Shown one piece after another: positions 26,711 to 35,273 of a stretch of DNA of 63,449 bases. The first letter of the stretch is position 1. Every line of letters starts with the position of its first letter. The notes below the pieces were generated by a model, which ran no database searches, was not told the DNA's origin, and was given only the letters and a program-made list of their open reading frames with translations. The position numbers were made by a program, and so were the translations under genes. This DNA is from an uncultured Bacteroidia bacterium (GTDB lineage Bacteria; Bacteroidota; Bacteroidia; Bacteroidales; ML635J-15): positions 1 through 63,449 of the forward strand of contig CADCCZ010000009.1 in NCBI GenBank assembly GCA_902800045.1, in the 5' to 3' direction.

Positions 26711-28762
26711 ATGACAAACGAAATTAAATCTTCCAACGTATTGAACGGTCACACCTTTGTTGACCTTGGCCTACCGAGCGGTATAAAGTGGGCAACCTGC
26801 AATGTAGGGGCAACCAATCCCGAACAATTTGGCGACTATTTTGCGTGGGGCGAAACAGGTCCCAAGAAAGATTATGAACCGAAAAACTACAAGTTCCACC
26901 TTTACGACAAAAAAGCGAAAAGAAAAAAGTTTATCTTTTCCAAGTATTATAGGGATTTTGACGATCATGTCATATTGGAACCCTGCGACGATACCGCTAC
27001 TGCCAACTGGGGCGAAGGCTGGCGTATGCCTGCTCGAGACGAAATGCAGGAACTTATTGACAACTGCATTGGCGAATGGGCGACGATAAATGGGGTGAAC
27101 GGAAGACTTTTTACTGGGCCTAACGGGAATTCTGTATTCTTTCCAGCCGGCGACTACAACTACGATAATAAATATAATAGTTGTGGCTATTATTGGTCGA
27201 GTGTACTCAATCAGGACTCTCCATATAGTGCGTATAGCCTTTACGTATGTTCTCCCTATGCTAGTGTTGACGCAGGCAACACTCGTTGCAACGGCTTTTC
27301 GGTGCGGGCAGTGTGTGGGCACGAACCGCAGCCTGTTCCAATAAAACCAAGAATAACAAATAAGAATACGATTGAAGAAATATTAAAGATTGAGGACGGC
27401 GTACTAGTAAAGTGCCACGAGGATTATGAGGGAGATTTGATTATTCCCAATTCCGTAACGAAGATTGGAAGGAGAGCTTTTTTGGGGTGCAGGGAGTTGA
27501 AATCGGTCGTAATCCCCGATTCTGTAACTATTATAGAACGGGAAGCTTTTTTGGCCTGCTGTGAGTTGGAATCGGTTACAATACCAGATTCGGTTACTAG
27601 CATTGGCGATTTTGCGTTTTATAATTGCGATAGCCTTGAATCAATAGTTATTCCTAAATCTGTCACAAGCATTGGTGCTCACCTGTTTTATAATTGCTCT
27701 AGCCTTAAGTCTGTAAGCATTCCCGATTCGGTTACTAGCATCTGCGCAAGAGCATTTTTTTACTGTAGCGGACTTACATCATTAACAATTCCCGATTCGG
27801 TTACAAGCATTGGTGAGTGTGCCTTTGCCGGTTGCAATAAACTGAAAACTATAACAATTTCTAGTTCTCTTACAAGTATTGCCAAAGGCGCATTTGCAAA
27901 CTGCGGAAAACTGTCAGTGGTGGACATTCCCAATTCTGTGACGAAAATTGAGAGAAACGCATTTTGTGGTTGTCGTAGCCTCTCGTCTATAACAATTCCC
28001 GCTTCGGTAAGGGAAATATACCGTGATGCTTTTCTTGACTGCGACAAACTGACTTCGTTATATTATGGTGGAGATATTGAAAGCTGGTGCGGGATTTCGT
28101 TTGAATTATTCAATTCTAATCCGCTTTATTGTACTCACAACCTGTATATTAATAATGAGCTTGTGACTGATTTTGTAGTGCCAAGCAGCATAAAGGAAAT
28201 AAAAAACTACTCCTTTTATGGCGCAACTTGCCTGAAGTCCGTAAAATTTCACGATTCAGTTACACGCGTTGGTTTGAGTGCATTTTATAATTGCACCGGA
28301 CTAACTGGAGCATTGTCAATCCCCGATTCGGTTACAAGCCTTAGCAATGGAGCATTTGGCAACTGCACAGGATTGACTTCCGTATCTATACCGAAAACCG
28401 TCACAGACCTTGGCCGTGGTACATTTTTTAATACCGCTTGGTACAACAGTCAACCCGATGGCATAGTATATCTGGATGGATGGTGTCTGGGATATAAGGG
28501 AGAAAAACCTTCCGGAAACTTGGTGATAAAGAAAGGCGCAAAAGGTATTGTGGGGTATGCCTTTTATATTTGTACTGAACTTATATCGGTAACAATTCCC
28601 GCTTCTGTGGAATATATCGGTGAGAATGCGTTTTGCGATTGCCACAAGCTGACTTCGGTTACTATTCCTGCTTCGGTGAAAAAAATTGGCAAGGAAGTTT
28701 TTAAAAATTGCCGGAGCTTGTCCTTAGAGACAAAGCAAAGGATTGCGGAATTGCTATTGTAG
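26711..28762 (+). CDS. BspA-like leucine-rich-repeat protein without a signal peptide
   Basis: 683 residues. Residues ~10-205 form a domain of the 'Fibrobacter succinogenes major paralogous' type (NGHTFVDLGLPSGIKWATCN ... FAWGET ... WRMPARDEM ... YYWSS ... FSVRAVCG). From ~225 to the end are about a dozen TpLRR/LRR_5 repeats of ~23 residues (IPDSVTSIGxxAFxxCxxLxS). BspA-like proteins usually act in adhesion at the surface. Here no signal peptide, lipobox or T9SS tail is visible, so the location is uncertain and could be cytoplasmic. It is A/T-rich compared with the core genes, suggesting acquisition. Confidence 0.8.
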   Translation: MTNEIKSSNVLNGHTFVDLGLPSGIKWATCNVGATNPEQFGDYFAWGETGPKKDYEPKNYKFHLYDKKAKRKKFIFSKYYRDFDDHVILEPCDDTATANWGEGWRMPARDEMQELIDNCIGEWATINGVNGRLFTGPNGNSVFFPAGDYNYDNKYNSCGYYWSSVLNQDSPYSAYSLYVCSPYASVDAGNTRCNGFSVRAVCGHEPQPVPIKPRITNKNTIEEILKIEDGVLVKCHEDYEGDLIIPNSVTKIGRRAFLGCRELKSVVIPDSVTIIEREAFLACCELESVTIPDSVTSIGDFAFYNCDSLESIVIPKSVTSIGAHLFYNCSSLKSVSIPDSVTSICARAFFYCSGLTSLTIPDSVTSIGECAFAGCNKLKTITISSSLTSIAKGAFANCGKLSVVDIPNSVTKIERNAFCGCRSLSSITIPASVREIYRDAFLDCDKLTSLYYGGDIESWCGISFELFNSNPLYCTHNLYINNELVTDFVVPSSIKEIKNYSFYGATCLKSVKFHDSVTRVGLSAFYNCTGLTGALSIPDSVTSLSNGAFGNCTGLTSVSIPKTVTDLGRGTFFNTAWYNSQPDGIVYLDGWCLGYKGEKPSGNLVIKKGAKGIVGYAFYICTELISVTIPASVEYIGENAFCDCHKLTSVTIPASVKKIGKEVFKNCRSLSLETKQRIAELLL

Positions 28763-28763
28763 C

Positions 28764-28820
28764 ATCGGTTTTCGGTGCGGGCGGTGTGGTGGGGATTTTT
28801 TTCTGCTACTAGCAGAATTT
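28764..28820 (+). repeat. Relic of a paralogous-domain 3' end plus right copy of the CTGCTACTAGCAG repeat
   Basis: Just after the BspA-like stop, CGGTTTTCGGTGCGGGC encodes GFSVRA in a now-open frame. This copies the end of the N-terminal domain of the upstream gene (27294-27318). The palindromic word at 28795-28820 follows at once, as at 25662-25683. It looks like a scar of recombination between related 3' ends. Confidence 0.5.
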
Positions 28821-28842
28821 CAATGTGCCGAAAAATGATGTA

Positions 28843-28850
28843 TATCTTTG
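28843..28850 (+). promoter_or_regulatory. -7 promoter element TATCTTTG
   Basis: TAnnTTTG match 39 bases upstream of the ATG at 28889. It argues against the longer frame opening at 28775. Confidence 0.5.
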
Positions 28851-28888
28851 TCTCGATGAAAATAAATAACACCAAAAATAAAAAAACT

Positions 28889-29185
28889 ATGAAAAATGAA
28901 TACACAAAGCAGGAGTACGACAGGCAGAAAAGGATGCTGAAAAATATTTACGATACTCCGCAGTTTGCACCGCAGTTTCACTGGAACGCAAAGTACCAAA
29001 CCGAAGAAATGAAGAATAAGGTGCCGTACATCAGCATACAGGACCTGATTGACTACAAGTATGTTATGTGCGCAATGCCCAAGGAAGAAGTTGAGATGAT
29101 ATTTTTTGAGTTCGATCGCCGCGAGGTTGTAAAGGAATACGACAGCCTTGATGAATTAGTGGAAGATGGCTGGAGGCTTTGCTAA
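28889..29185 (+). CDS. Small hypothetical protein
   Basis: 98 residues (MKNEYTKQEYDRQKRMLKN...). It is highly charged, with no signal peptide or membrane segment. The C-terminal part (MPKEEVEMIFFEFDRREVVKEYDSLDELVEDGW) looks like a small alpha/beta fold. The family was not recognised. The start was chosen as the first ATG far enough below the promoter; ATG 28856 is the alternative. It lies at the right edge of the accessory region, convergent with the HhH gene. Confidence 0.55.
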   Translation: MKNEYTKQEYDRQKRMLKNIYDTPQFAPQFHWNAKYQTEEMKNKVPYISIQDLIDYKYVMCAMPKEEVEMIFFEFDRREVVKEYDSLDELVEDGWRLC

Positions 29186-29199
29186 AAAGGCAGAAACCA

Positions 29200-30297
29200 T
29201 TATTCTACCGAAATGTACATTGAAATTTTATCGAGCTCGTCGCGTGAAATTGCCTTTTGTTTTACAAGTTCATCGGTTGACTTGATGGTCTTGGCGAATT
29301 CGCGGTAGTTGAGGATTGAGTTTGCGATATTTTTGTCGATGTACGGATGCGAAACTAAGGTTTTGAAGTCGGCCTTGTTGATGTTGATTGTACGGACTGG
29401 TTCGTCGCCGACCTTGAGGTGTGGCAGAATACTGTTGTACAGCTCGTCGGTCATGCCATACACTTCGCGTACCTGCTCTACAGCGACGAATCCACCAAGT
29501 TTGTTGCGGTAGTCGATTATGCGCTTGGAGTAGGCGGCACCAATTCCCTTTAGCATCTGCAAATCGGTTTCGGTAGCCGTGTTGATGTTGATAATAATGT
29601 CGTAAGATGCTGTTTCCTGTGCGCTTTCGATTTTTATATATGGCATAAGACTTTCGGCAAAATCGGCTTCAACGCCATGAATTTTGGTAATGTCCGACGG
29701 CTGCTTGAAACGTCCGCCCTTGCTGCGATATTTCACGATATTTTCGGCTTGCCACGGCTTGAAACCAAGTCGTTCAAGTTCGTCTATTGTGGCAGTGTTT
29801 GGGTCGAACTCGAAAAGTTCCGATGGCTGGGAGCTATCGTTTTTCCCGTATTCACGCCTGTAATCGTTGTGATGGAAATTGCTGGAGTATTGCTGACGTT
29901 CGATTACGATATAGTCCTTTATTACTTCGTATTCTTCGGGTTTCAGGGTGCGGACGCGGGTAATGTCTTCGGGCTTGTAGAACTTGTAGCCTTTTTCGCG
30001 GTAGTTCATTATGCCGTTCACCGACTTTGGCGAGAGTCCGAGCCGTAGCAGGTCCTCTCGCGAAGCGGTGTTTGGGTCGAAGGCGAAGAGTTCGCTATCG
30101 TCGAAGTGTGTCTGCTGGAAAACAAGGAAACTGTCGATTTCGTTCTCGAAGTCGCTAAAGTCAACTTTCTGGCTCGACTTGTGCACCGACAAGAATATGT
30201 TTGCGCCAATCAGCGCAATCAATATCACAATCAGCACAAGCATTCCGTTTTGCTCGCGCTTCGAGAAGTTGAAATATTCCTTGAAAAAATTCTTCAT
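29200..30297 (-). CDS. ComEA-like membrane protein with tandem helix-hairpin-helix motifs
   Basis: 365 residues. An N-terminal membrane segment (~19-38) is followed by four related units, each like the ComEA HhH_3 domain: FDPNTASREDLLRLGLSPKSV, FDPNTATIDELERLGFKPW, ININTATETDLQMLKGIG, ININKADFKTLVSHPYI. ComEA binds double-stranded DNA during natural transformation. Members with multiple HhH units anchored at the inner membrane are common in Bacteroidota, and their role is unproven. A promoter element lies at 30317-30324. Confidence 0.85.
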   Translation of the reverse strand: MKNFFKEYFNFSKREQNGMLVLIVILIALIGANIFLSVHKSSQKVDFSDFENEIDSFLVFQQTHFDDSELFAFDPNTASREDLLRLGLSPKSVNGIMNYREKGYKFYKPEDITRVRTLKPEEYEVIKDYIVIERQQYSSNFHHNDYRREYGKNDSSQPSELFEFDPNTATIDELERLGFKPWQAENIVKYRSKGGRFKQPSDITKIHGVEADFAESLMPYIKIESAQETASYDIIININTATETDLQMLKGIGAAYSKRIIDYRNKLGGFVAVEQVREVYGMTDELYNSILPHLKVGDEPVRTININKADFKTLVSHPYIDKNIANSILNYREFAKTIKSTDELVKQKAISRDELDKISMYISVE

Positions 30298-30316
30298 TAC
30301 GAGCGAAAAAAGATTT

Positions 30317-30324
30317 CAAAGATA
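30317..30324 (-). promoter_or_regulatory. -7 promoter element TATCTTTG (minus strand)
   Basis: TAnnTTTG match 20 bases upstream of the HhH gene. Confidence 0.5.
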
Positions 30325-30345
30325 CGTAATGACCAGTTTTAACAC

Positions 30346-31269
30346 TTATTCTTCTTTTAGTACATCCAAAATGCTGAAAATCTTGGTTTCGCCATACGAG
30401 TCGGTTGCCCATACGCGACCAATCTTCTTGTCAATCTTTGTAACCTTGTAGCCAGTCTTGAAACTGCCAACAAAGTTTGCCATCACTTCGTCGCCGACAT
30501 TTATGTCCTGATTGAGCGGAACAACCTTGCAGAATTCCTTCTTATATACGGTTATTTTTCCAGCCCAGCCCGACAGGAGCAAATACTTGTCGGCTGCATT
30601 TATAAGGGTGAAAATCTTGTAGCTTCCATCGGCATTGACGGTAACCTGTGCGCCTGGCTGCCATTCGTTGTTCTTGAGAACTACAAATGTATTTGGACGC
30701 AACTGCTCGTTGTTATGTTCGTTGGCAAAGCCCTTTCCGTCGTCTTTCCAGTCCATATCGAGGTAGCAAACCTTTGGCGATGAGGGATTTGAGTCGTCGG
30801 TAACGATTGCACGTTCCATTCCCGAACCGCTTTGCCACCAAGTGAGCACAATGTCGCCCTTCTTCGCAGTTTGTCCCTGCGGAATAGGAATAATAAGTGC
30901 ATTAGGCATTTCGATGTCCTGTCCCATGCTTGACACAACCGACGACTTTTCGCCTATGCTCTTGAGGGTTGCATTGTAAAAGATGTAGGTTTCTTCGGCT
31001 GGATCGTTCGATTCCTTTAGCTTGTCCGGATAGAACGAATGGATTGACAAAACTGTCTGTCCTTCGGCAAGACCCTCGTTCTTGGCCTCTTCGGGGAAAT
31101 ACCACGGGAAATCGGATGCTTCGATTGCTTTTTCAACTTCAGATTTTTCTTCCTCAGTTGTCTCTGTATTGTTTTCCTGAAGGTTGATGCTGTGTGTAGT
31201 AGCGCCACCACAACCTGCCATTGCCAGCGACAACGGCAATACGATTGCAAACAAAATGTTCTTTCTCAT
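30346..31269 (-). CDS. Lipoprotein of unknown function
   Basis: 307 residues. The signal peptide ends in a clear lipobox (LAMAGC, cysteine ~19), followed by GGATTH, and an acidic linker comes next. The remaining residues show repeated small beta-domains (KKGDIVLTWWQSGSGMERAIV, VNVGDEVMANFVGSFKTGYKV, KKIGRVWATDSYGETKIFSI) that resemble Tudor/SH3-like strands. The family was not recognised. It is single-gene with its own promoter. Confidence 0.7.
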   Translation of the reverse strand: MRKNILFAIVLPLSLAMAGCGGATTHSINLQENNTETTEEEKSEVEKAIEASDFPWYFPEEAKNEGLAEGQTVLSIHSFYPDKLKESNDPAEETYIFYNATLKSIGEKSSVVSSMGQDIEMPNALIIPIPQGQTAKKGDIVLTWWQSGSGMERAIVTDDSNPSSPKVCYLDMDWKDDGKGFANEHNNEQLRPNTFVVLKNNEWQPGAQVTVNADGSYKIFTLINAADKYLLLSGWAGKITVYKKEFCKVVPLNQDINVGDEVMANFVGSFKTGYKVTKIDKKIGRVWATDSYGETKIFSILDVLKEE

Positions 31270-31312
31270 ATTTATACTATTTAAAATTAAAATATCGAAC
31301 CATTATTTTACA

Positions 31313-31320
31313 AAGGTAAT
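31313..31320 (-). promoter_or_regulatory. -7 promoter element TACCTTTG (minus strand)
   Basis: TAnnTTTG match about 45 bases upstream of the lipoprotein gene. Confidence 0.5.
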
Positions 31321-31374
31321 TTCCATTTTTGATTTGGCAAAATTTTTTCACATGCAATACATTCCGGATTTTTT

Positions 31375-31592
31375 TGGACGTTGCACGCAACGTCTCTACA
31401 GATTTTGAAATTAATTCGGCGCAAATCATTGCGCCGCTACAATCATTAATTAAACATTGTACTGTCGCGGTGGCCACGCCGCAACAAGAACGGCGAAGCC
31501 CTCAACGAAGTTAAACGGCTTCAGCCATTCAAACGGCGTAAGCCCTCAAACGCCGCAGGCATAGAACGGCGAAGCCCTCAACGAAGTTAAAC
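31375..31592. repeat. Mosaic intergenic repeat cluster with exact copies of the 12.4 kb element
   Basis: No gene between 31270 and 31586 apart from the promoter above. Modules: GACGTTGCACGCAACGTC (31380-31397), CGGCGCAAATCATTGCGCCG (31417-31436), GCGGTGGCCACGCCGC, and mini-hairpins GGCGAAGCC, GGCTTCAGCC, GGCGTAAGCC. A 28-base unit occurs exactly at 31489-31516 and 31565-31592, and in inverse orientation at 12440-12467. The last copy contains the stop codon of the radical SAM gene. Confidence 0.75.
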
Positions 31593-32477
31593 CTTCTTAA
31601 TTATTTCATCCAATTTTTCCAGCGACCAATCGGGCACATATTCCTCCGAATTGCTGCTTAATTCCTGGAAATACCCGTTGTGCAGACCGCATTGCTTGAA
31701 ATGGGCTGATATTTCATCGTATTCGCTTTGCGTGATGGTGCGACCGAGCAAGGGATGGTTCTTGACATCTTTCGTTGGAAAATATTGAGCCATAAGGCTT
31801 ACATATATGTTGCGGTCGAACGATGCTAGGTAGTCGAGCACGCGCTTGCTGTTGTCGAGGTTGCCAGGCAGCACAAGGTGGCGAACTATTACGCCACGGC
31901 GTAGCATTCCGTTTACAAAGACATTTTTAGGTCGCTGACGTTTCATCTCGGCAATGGCAGCAGTTGCCGTTTCAAAATAATTTGGTGCCGACGAATATTT
32001 GACAGCAAGGCTGTTGTCGGCATACTTGAGGTCGGGCAGATACACATCGACAAGCCCTTCGAGGCGGCGCAACTGTTCAACCGATTCGTAGCCGTTGCTG
32101 TTGTAGACGACAGGAATTTTTATCTGCGGCTTGTATTTGGCAAGTGCTTCGGCTATTTGTCCCGTAAATTGTGTAGGGCTGACGAGGTTAATGTTTTCGG
32201 CACCGACACTTTGCTGGTAAAGCATAAGTTTGCCGAGCGTATCAACCGAAATTTCCCTGCCGTAAGCCGAGCGCGAAATTGCATCGTTCTGGCAGAAGAT
32301 GCAGCGCAGGTTGCAGCCCGAGAAGAAAATTGTACCGCTTCCGTGTGTTCCCGAAATGCACGGCTCCTCCCACTCGTGTATTCCTACACGGGCAATGGTA
32401 AGACCTTTAACTCGGCAGAAACCAGCCTGTTCGGCACGGTTTACCTTGCAATTGCGTGGACAAAAACTACATTCCAT
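31587..32477 (-). CDS. Radical SAM protein of the PflA-related type
   Basis: 296 residues. A radical SAM CxxxCxxC cluster lies in GCNLRCIFCQN (~54-64). It is preceded by four N-terminal cysteines (C3, C6, C10, C21: CSFCPRNC...GFC), which may bind a second cluster or zinc. The rest follows the COG1313 'uncharacterised PflA-homologue' pattern (NLVSPTQFTGQI, VVYNSNGYES, DVYLPDLKY, VRHLVLPG, YVSLMAQYFP). The substrate is unknown, and no glycyl-radical enzyme is nearby. The stop codon is supplied by an intergenic repeat. Confidence 0.88.
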   Translation of the reverse strand: MECSFCPRNCKVNRAEQAGFCRVKGLTIARVGIHEWEEPCISGTHGSGTIFFSGCNLRCIFCQNDAISRSAYGREISVDTLGKLMLYQQSVGAENINLVSPTQFTGQIAEALAKYKPQIKIPVVYNSNGYESVEQLRRLEGLVDVYLPDLKYADNSLAVKYSSAPNYFETATAAIAEMKRQRPKNVFVNGMLRRGVIVRHLVLPGNLDNSKRVLDYLASFDRNIYVSLMAQYFPTKDVKNHPLLGRTITQSEYDEISAHFKQCGLHNGYFQELSSNSEEYVPDWSLEKLDEIIKKV

Positions 32478-32497
32478 TGTGCATCATTTTCGATACG

Positions 32498-32505
32498 CAA
32501 AAGTA
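32498..32505 (-). promoter_or_regulatory. -7 promoter element TACTTTTG (minus strand)
   Basis: TAnnTTTG match 20 bases upstream of the radical SAM gene, divergent from the efp promoter. Confidence 0.5.
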
Positions 32506-32611
32506 AGGTTTATTTCGTTTGTGAAATGCAACAATTGTTATGATGTTATGTTTATTCGATGCAAAAAGTATTTTTTTTGACAAATACATATAATAAAAAA
32601 ATAAAAGTGAT

Positions 32612-32619
32612 TATCTTTG
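32612..32619 (+). promoter_or_regulatory. -7 promoter element TATCTTTG
   Basis: TAnnTTTG match 26 bases upstream of efp. Confidence 0.55.
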
Positions 32620-32645
32620 CGCCCTAATTTTAGTAATACATTTAT

Positions 32646-33209
32646 ATGGCAACAACAGCAGACATTAGAAAAGGTTTAGCAATGGAACTCGAAGGAAAGC
32701 TTTACCTTGTGGTTGATTTTCAGCATGTAAAACCAGGCAAAGGCGGAGCATTCGTCCGTACAAAGCTCAAGAGCCTCGAAAATGGAAAGACCATCGACAA
32801 GACTTTCAACTCGGGTGCATCGATAAACCCGGTAAGAATCGAACGCCGTCCGTACCAATTTGTATATAAGGACGATATGGGCTACAACTTCATGCACATG
32901 GAGACTTTCGAGCAGATTGCTATTCCCGAAGATGTTATCGACGGAGTTGAATTCCTCAAGGAAGGTCAGGATGTAGAAGTAGTGGTTCATGCCGAAACCG
33001 AAACTCCGCTCTCATGCGAACTTCCTCCATTTATCGAGGCAACAGTTACCTACACCGAACCAGGTCTCAAGGGCGATACCACAACCAACGCACTGAAGCC
33101 TGCAACTATCGACACTGGCGCTCAGATTATGGTTCCCCTGTTCATCGAAATAGGTGAAAAGATTAAGGTTGACACCCGCACAAAGGAATACGCCGAAAGA
33201 GCAAAATAA
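32646..33209 (+). CDS. efp: Translation elongation factor P
   Basis: 187 residues, standard length. It relieves ribosome stalling at polyproline stretches. Three beta-domains are recognisable. The tip loop reads KPGKGGAF with lysine 32 at the position that carries the modification in other bacteria. The C-terminal region has the conserved [24 protein letters not shown] motif. It is followed after 19 bases by polysaccharide chain-length genes, with no terminator seen between them. Confidence 0.97.
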   Translation: MATTADIRKGLAMELEGKLYLVVDFQHVKPGKGGAFVRTKLKSLENGKTIDKTFNSGASINPVRIERRPYQFVYKDDMGYNFMHMETFEQIAIPEDVIDGVEFLKEGQDVEVVVHAETETPLSCELPPFIEATVTYTEPGLKGDTTTNALKPATIDTGAQIMVPLFIEIGEKIKVDTRTKEYAERAK

Positions 33210-33228
33210 TGTCATTACTTGTTTTGAC

Positions 33229-34230
33229 ATGAACGAAACAGACAATAAAAGCACATTCAACGCATCAGATGTTCTGCTCCTTATAGTAAAAAGGTGGAAA
33301 CATCTGCTAGTGGTTTGCTCCATTGCTTTCGTTGTTTCTACAATCGTAAGTTACTGCCTGCCCGAACTTTACAAGTCGACGGTGGTGCTGTATCCGGCAA
33401 CTTCGACATCGGTATCGCAAGTGCTTGGTGCCGAGGGGCCTTCGCAGAAAGGACTTATGCAATTTGGTGAAAACGAGGAAGTGGAACAGCTGATGCAAGT
33501 GCTTCAGTCGAACGACATCAGAAAACGCATTATCGAGAAATACAATCTCGTCGAACACTACGGGCTCGATCCCGAAACCAAATACCTTTACACCAAGTTG
33601 TATGACAAGTACGACGAAAACGTGAAGATTTCACGTACCGAATACACGTCGGTAATAGTTGAGGTGCTCGACGAAAGTCCCGATACTGCAGCGTTAATTG
33701 CCAATGATATCTCCATCCTTATCGATACGGTGTATGCCCGTATGCAGAAGGAAAGGGCTTACAAGGCGCTCAAAATTGTAGAACGCGAATACCTCGAGCA
33801 GGAAGCCACAGTAAAGGCCATAAAGGATTCGCTGGAGCAGCTCGGAAGACTGGGCGTTATTGATGTAAGGTCGCAGACCGAAATGTACAGCGAACAATAT
33901 GCCATAGCACTTGCATCGGGAAATACCCGTAATATCAACGAAATAGGTGCAAAACTCGATACGCTTGCCAAGTATAGTGGCGCACATTCGACACTGAAGG
34001 AGCAGCTTATTGAAGAGGTTCAGACGCTTTCTCTTCGTAAAGGTAAATACCGCGTAGCAAAGATCGAATACGAAAACGACCTTCCAAACGCATTCATTGT
34101 AAACAAAGCCGAAAAGGCCGAAAAGAAAACCTATCCGATACGCTGGCTTATCGTCTTTACAACAGTATTAGCCTCGTTCCTGCTGGCGCTTATAGCACTT
34201 GCCGTAATCGAACCATTAAAAAAAAAATAA
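33229..34230 (+). CDS. Wzz/chain-length-determinant-type membrane protein (first copy)
   Basis: 333 residues from the ATG at 33229; an earlier in-frame ATG lies inside efp. The arrangement is Wzz-like: a membrane segment (~25-45, VVCSIAFVVSTIVSYCLP), a large coiled-coil periplasmic domain (ALKIVEREYLEQEATVKAIKDS), and a second membrane segment near the end (WLIVFTTVLASFLLALIALAV) preceded by a proline-rich-like YPIRW. Such proteins set O-antigen or exopolysaccharide length. No kinase domain is fused. Confidence 0.8.
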   Translation: MNETDNKSTFNASDVLLLIVKRWKHLLVVCSIAFVVSTIVSYCLPELYKSTVVLYPATSTSVSQVLGAEGPSQKGLMQFGENEEVEQLMQVLQSNDIRKRIIEKYNLVEHYGLDPETKYLYTKLYDKYDENVKISRTEYTSVIVEVLDESPDTAALIANDISILIDTVYARMQKERAYKALKIVEREYLEQEATVKAIKDSLEQLGRLGVIDVRSQTEMYSEQYAIALASGNTRNINEIGAKLDTLAKYSGAHSTLKEQLIEEVQTLSLRKGKYRVAKIEYENDLPNAFIVNKAEKAEKKTYPIRWLIVFTTVLASFLLALIALAVIEPLKKK

Positions 34231-34328
34231 AAGTAACAACCGATAATCTGTCACAAACACCGCCACAAAAAAATAAAGGATACAAAAAGAAGATTTTTAG
34301 CAAAGTACTATTACCAAATTACGAAACC

Positions 34329-35273
34329 ATGGAAAGTTATTTCAAAACAAAAAGCATTTTCGGACTTACGGCAAAATGGAAATGGCATTTGCTGATAATT
34401 ACAGTTGTGTCGGCAGTTCTTGGGCTAGTATTTTCGGCACCATATTTTATACATCCTAAATTTAAGTCGTCGGCAACACTTTATCCAGCCAATATCGTTT
34501 GTCTGTCCGACGAATCCGAATCGGAACAGATGCTCGAAATAATGGGCTCCGACGACATCAAATTCCAGATAATAGAACAATACGGACTATATTCGCACTA
34601 CGGATTGGATTCCACCGAACGTACATCGCTGGCAAAGATGATGTCGTACTACGACGACAATGTAATCATTGAAAAGACTCCTAACGATGCCATAATGATA
34701 ACGGTATGTGACGAAGATCCACAGATGGCCGCCGATATGGTAAACTCGATTATTGAATATTACGATGCACTTGTCCTAAAGCTAAACGCTATAAAATCTA
34801 AAGAAATATTGGAAATATACACAGCAACTGCAAAAGAAAAAGAGCATATAATCGACAGCCTCTCTGAAGTACTTAAGAAATACGCAACCGAATATGGCCT
34901 TATCGACGAAAAAACACAAACTAGAGCATACAGCGAAGCTGCTGCACAAGGACGTTCGGGCAACGATGCCATACTTAAGAACTGGCAGACATACGGGGCA
35001 GAATATACCAAGACCGACTCATTGCTTACCAACACAATACAACGCTACAACAAGGACTTGAAGGTATGCGAGGATGCGCGTCGCGACATAAGTAAGATGC
35101 AGACTTTTTCGCATGTAATATCGAAACCATACGTGGCGGACAAGAAGTTTTATCCCGTGCGCTGGCTTATTACCCTTCTTGCGGGTCTGGGCGGTTGCCT
35201 TATTGGAATAATAGCAATTGCAATAATTGAAGGCTGCAGAAAACCCAAGGAAGAAATTGACACCCAAAACTAA
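34329..35273 (+). CDS. Wzz-like membrane protein (second copy)
   Basis: 314 residues. It is a diverged paralogue of the preceding protein with the same two-membrane-segment layout. Shared local motifs are the KSSATLYPA / KSTVVLYPA strand, IIEQYGLYSHYGLD / IIEKYNLVEHYGLD, and KKFYPVRWLITLLAG / KKTYPIRWLIVFTT. Two tandem copies suggest control of two chain lengths or a hetero-oligomer. It overlaps the start of the polymerase gene. Confidence 0.78.
   Translation: MESYFKTKSIFGLTAKWKWHLLIITVVSAVLGLVFSAPYFIHPKFKSSATLYPANIVCLSDESESEQMLEIMGSDDIKFQIIEQYGLYSHYGLDSTERTSLAKMMSYYDDNVIIEKTPNDAIMITVCDEDPQMAADMVNSIIEYYDALVLKLNAIKSKEILEIYTATAKEKEHIIDSLSEVLKKYATEYGLIDEKTQTRAYSEAAAQGRSGNDAILKNWQTYGAEYTKTDSLLTNTIQRYNKDLKVCEDARRDISKMQTFSHVISKPYVADKKFYPVRWLITLLAGLGGCLIGIIAIAIIEGCRKPKEEIDTQN

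Noticed and set aside
28775..28888. Longer frame for the small gene at 28889
   Set aside because: The extension is translated from the relic of a paralogous domain and from the promoter region.
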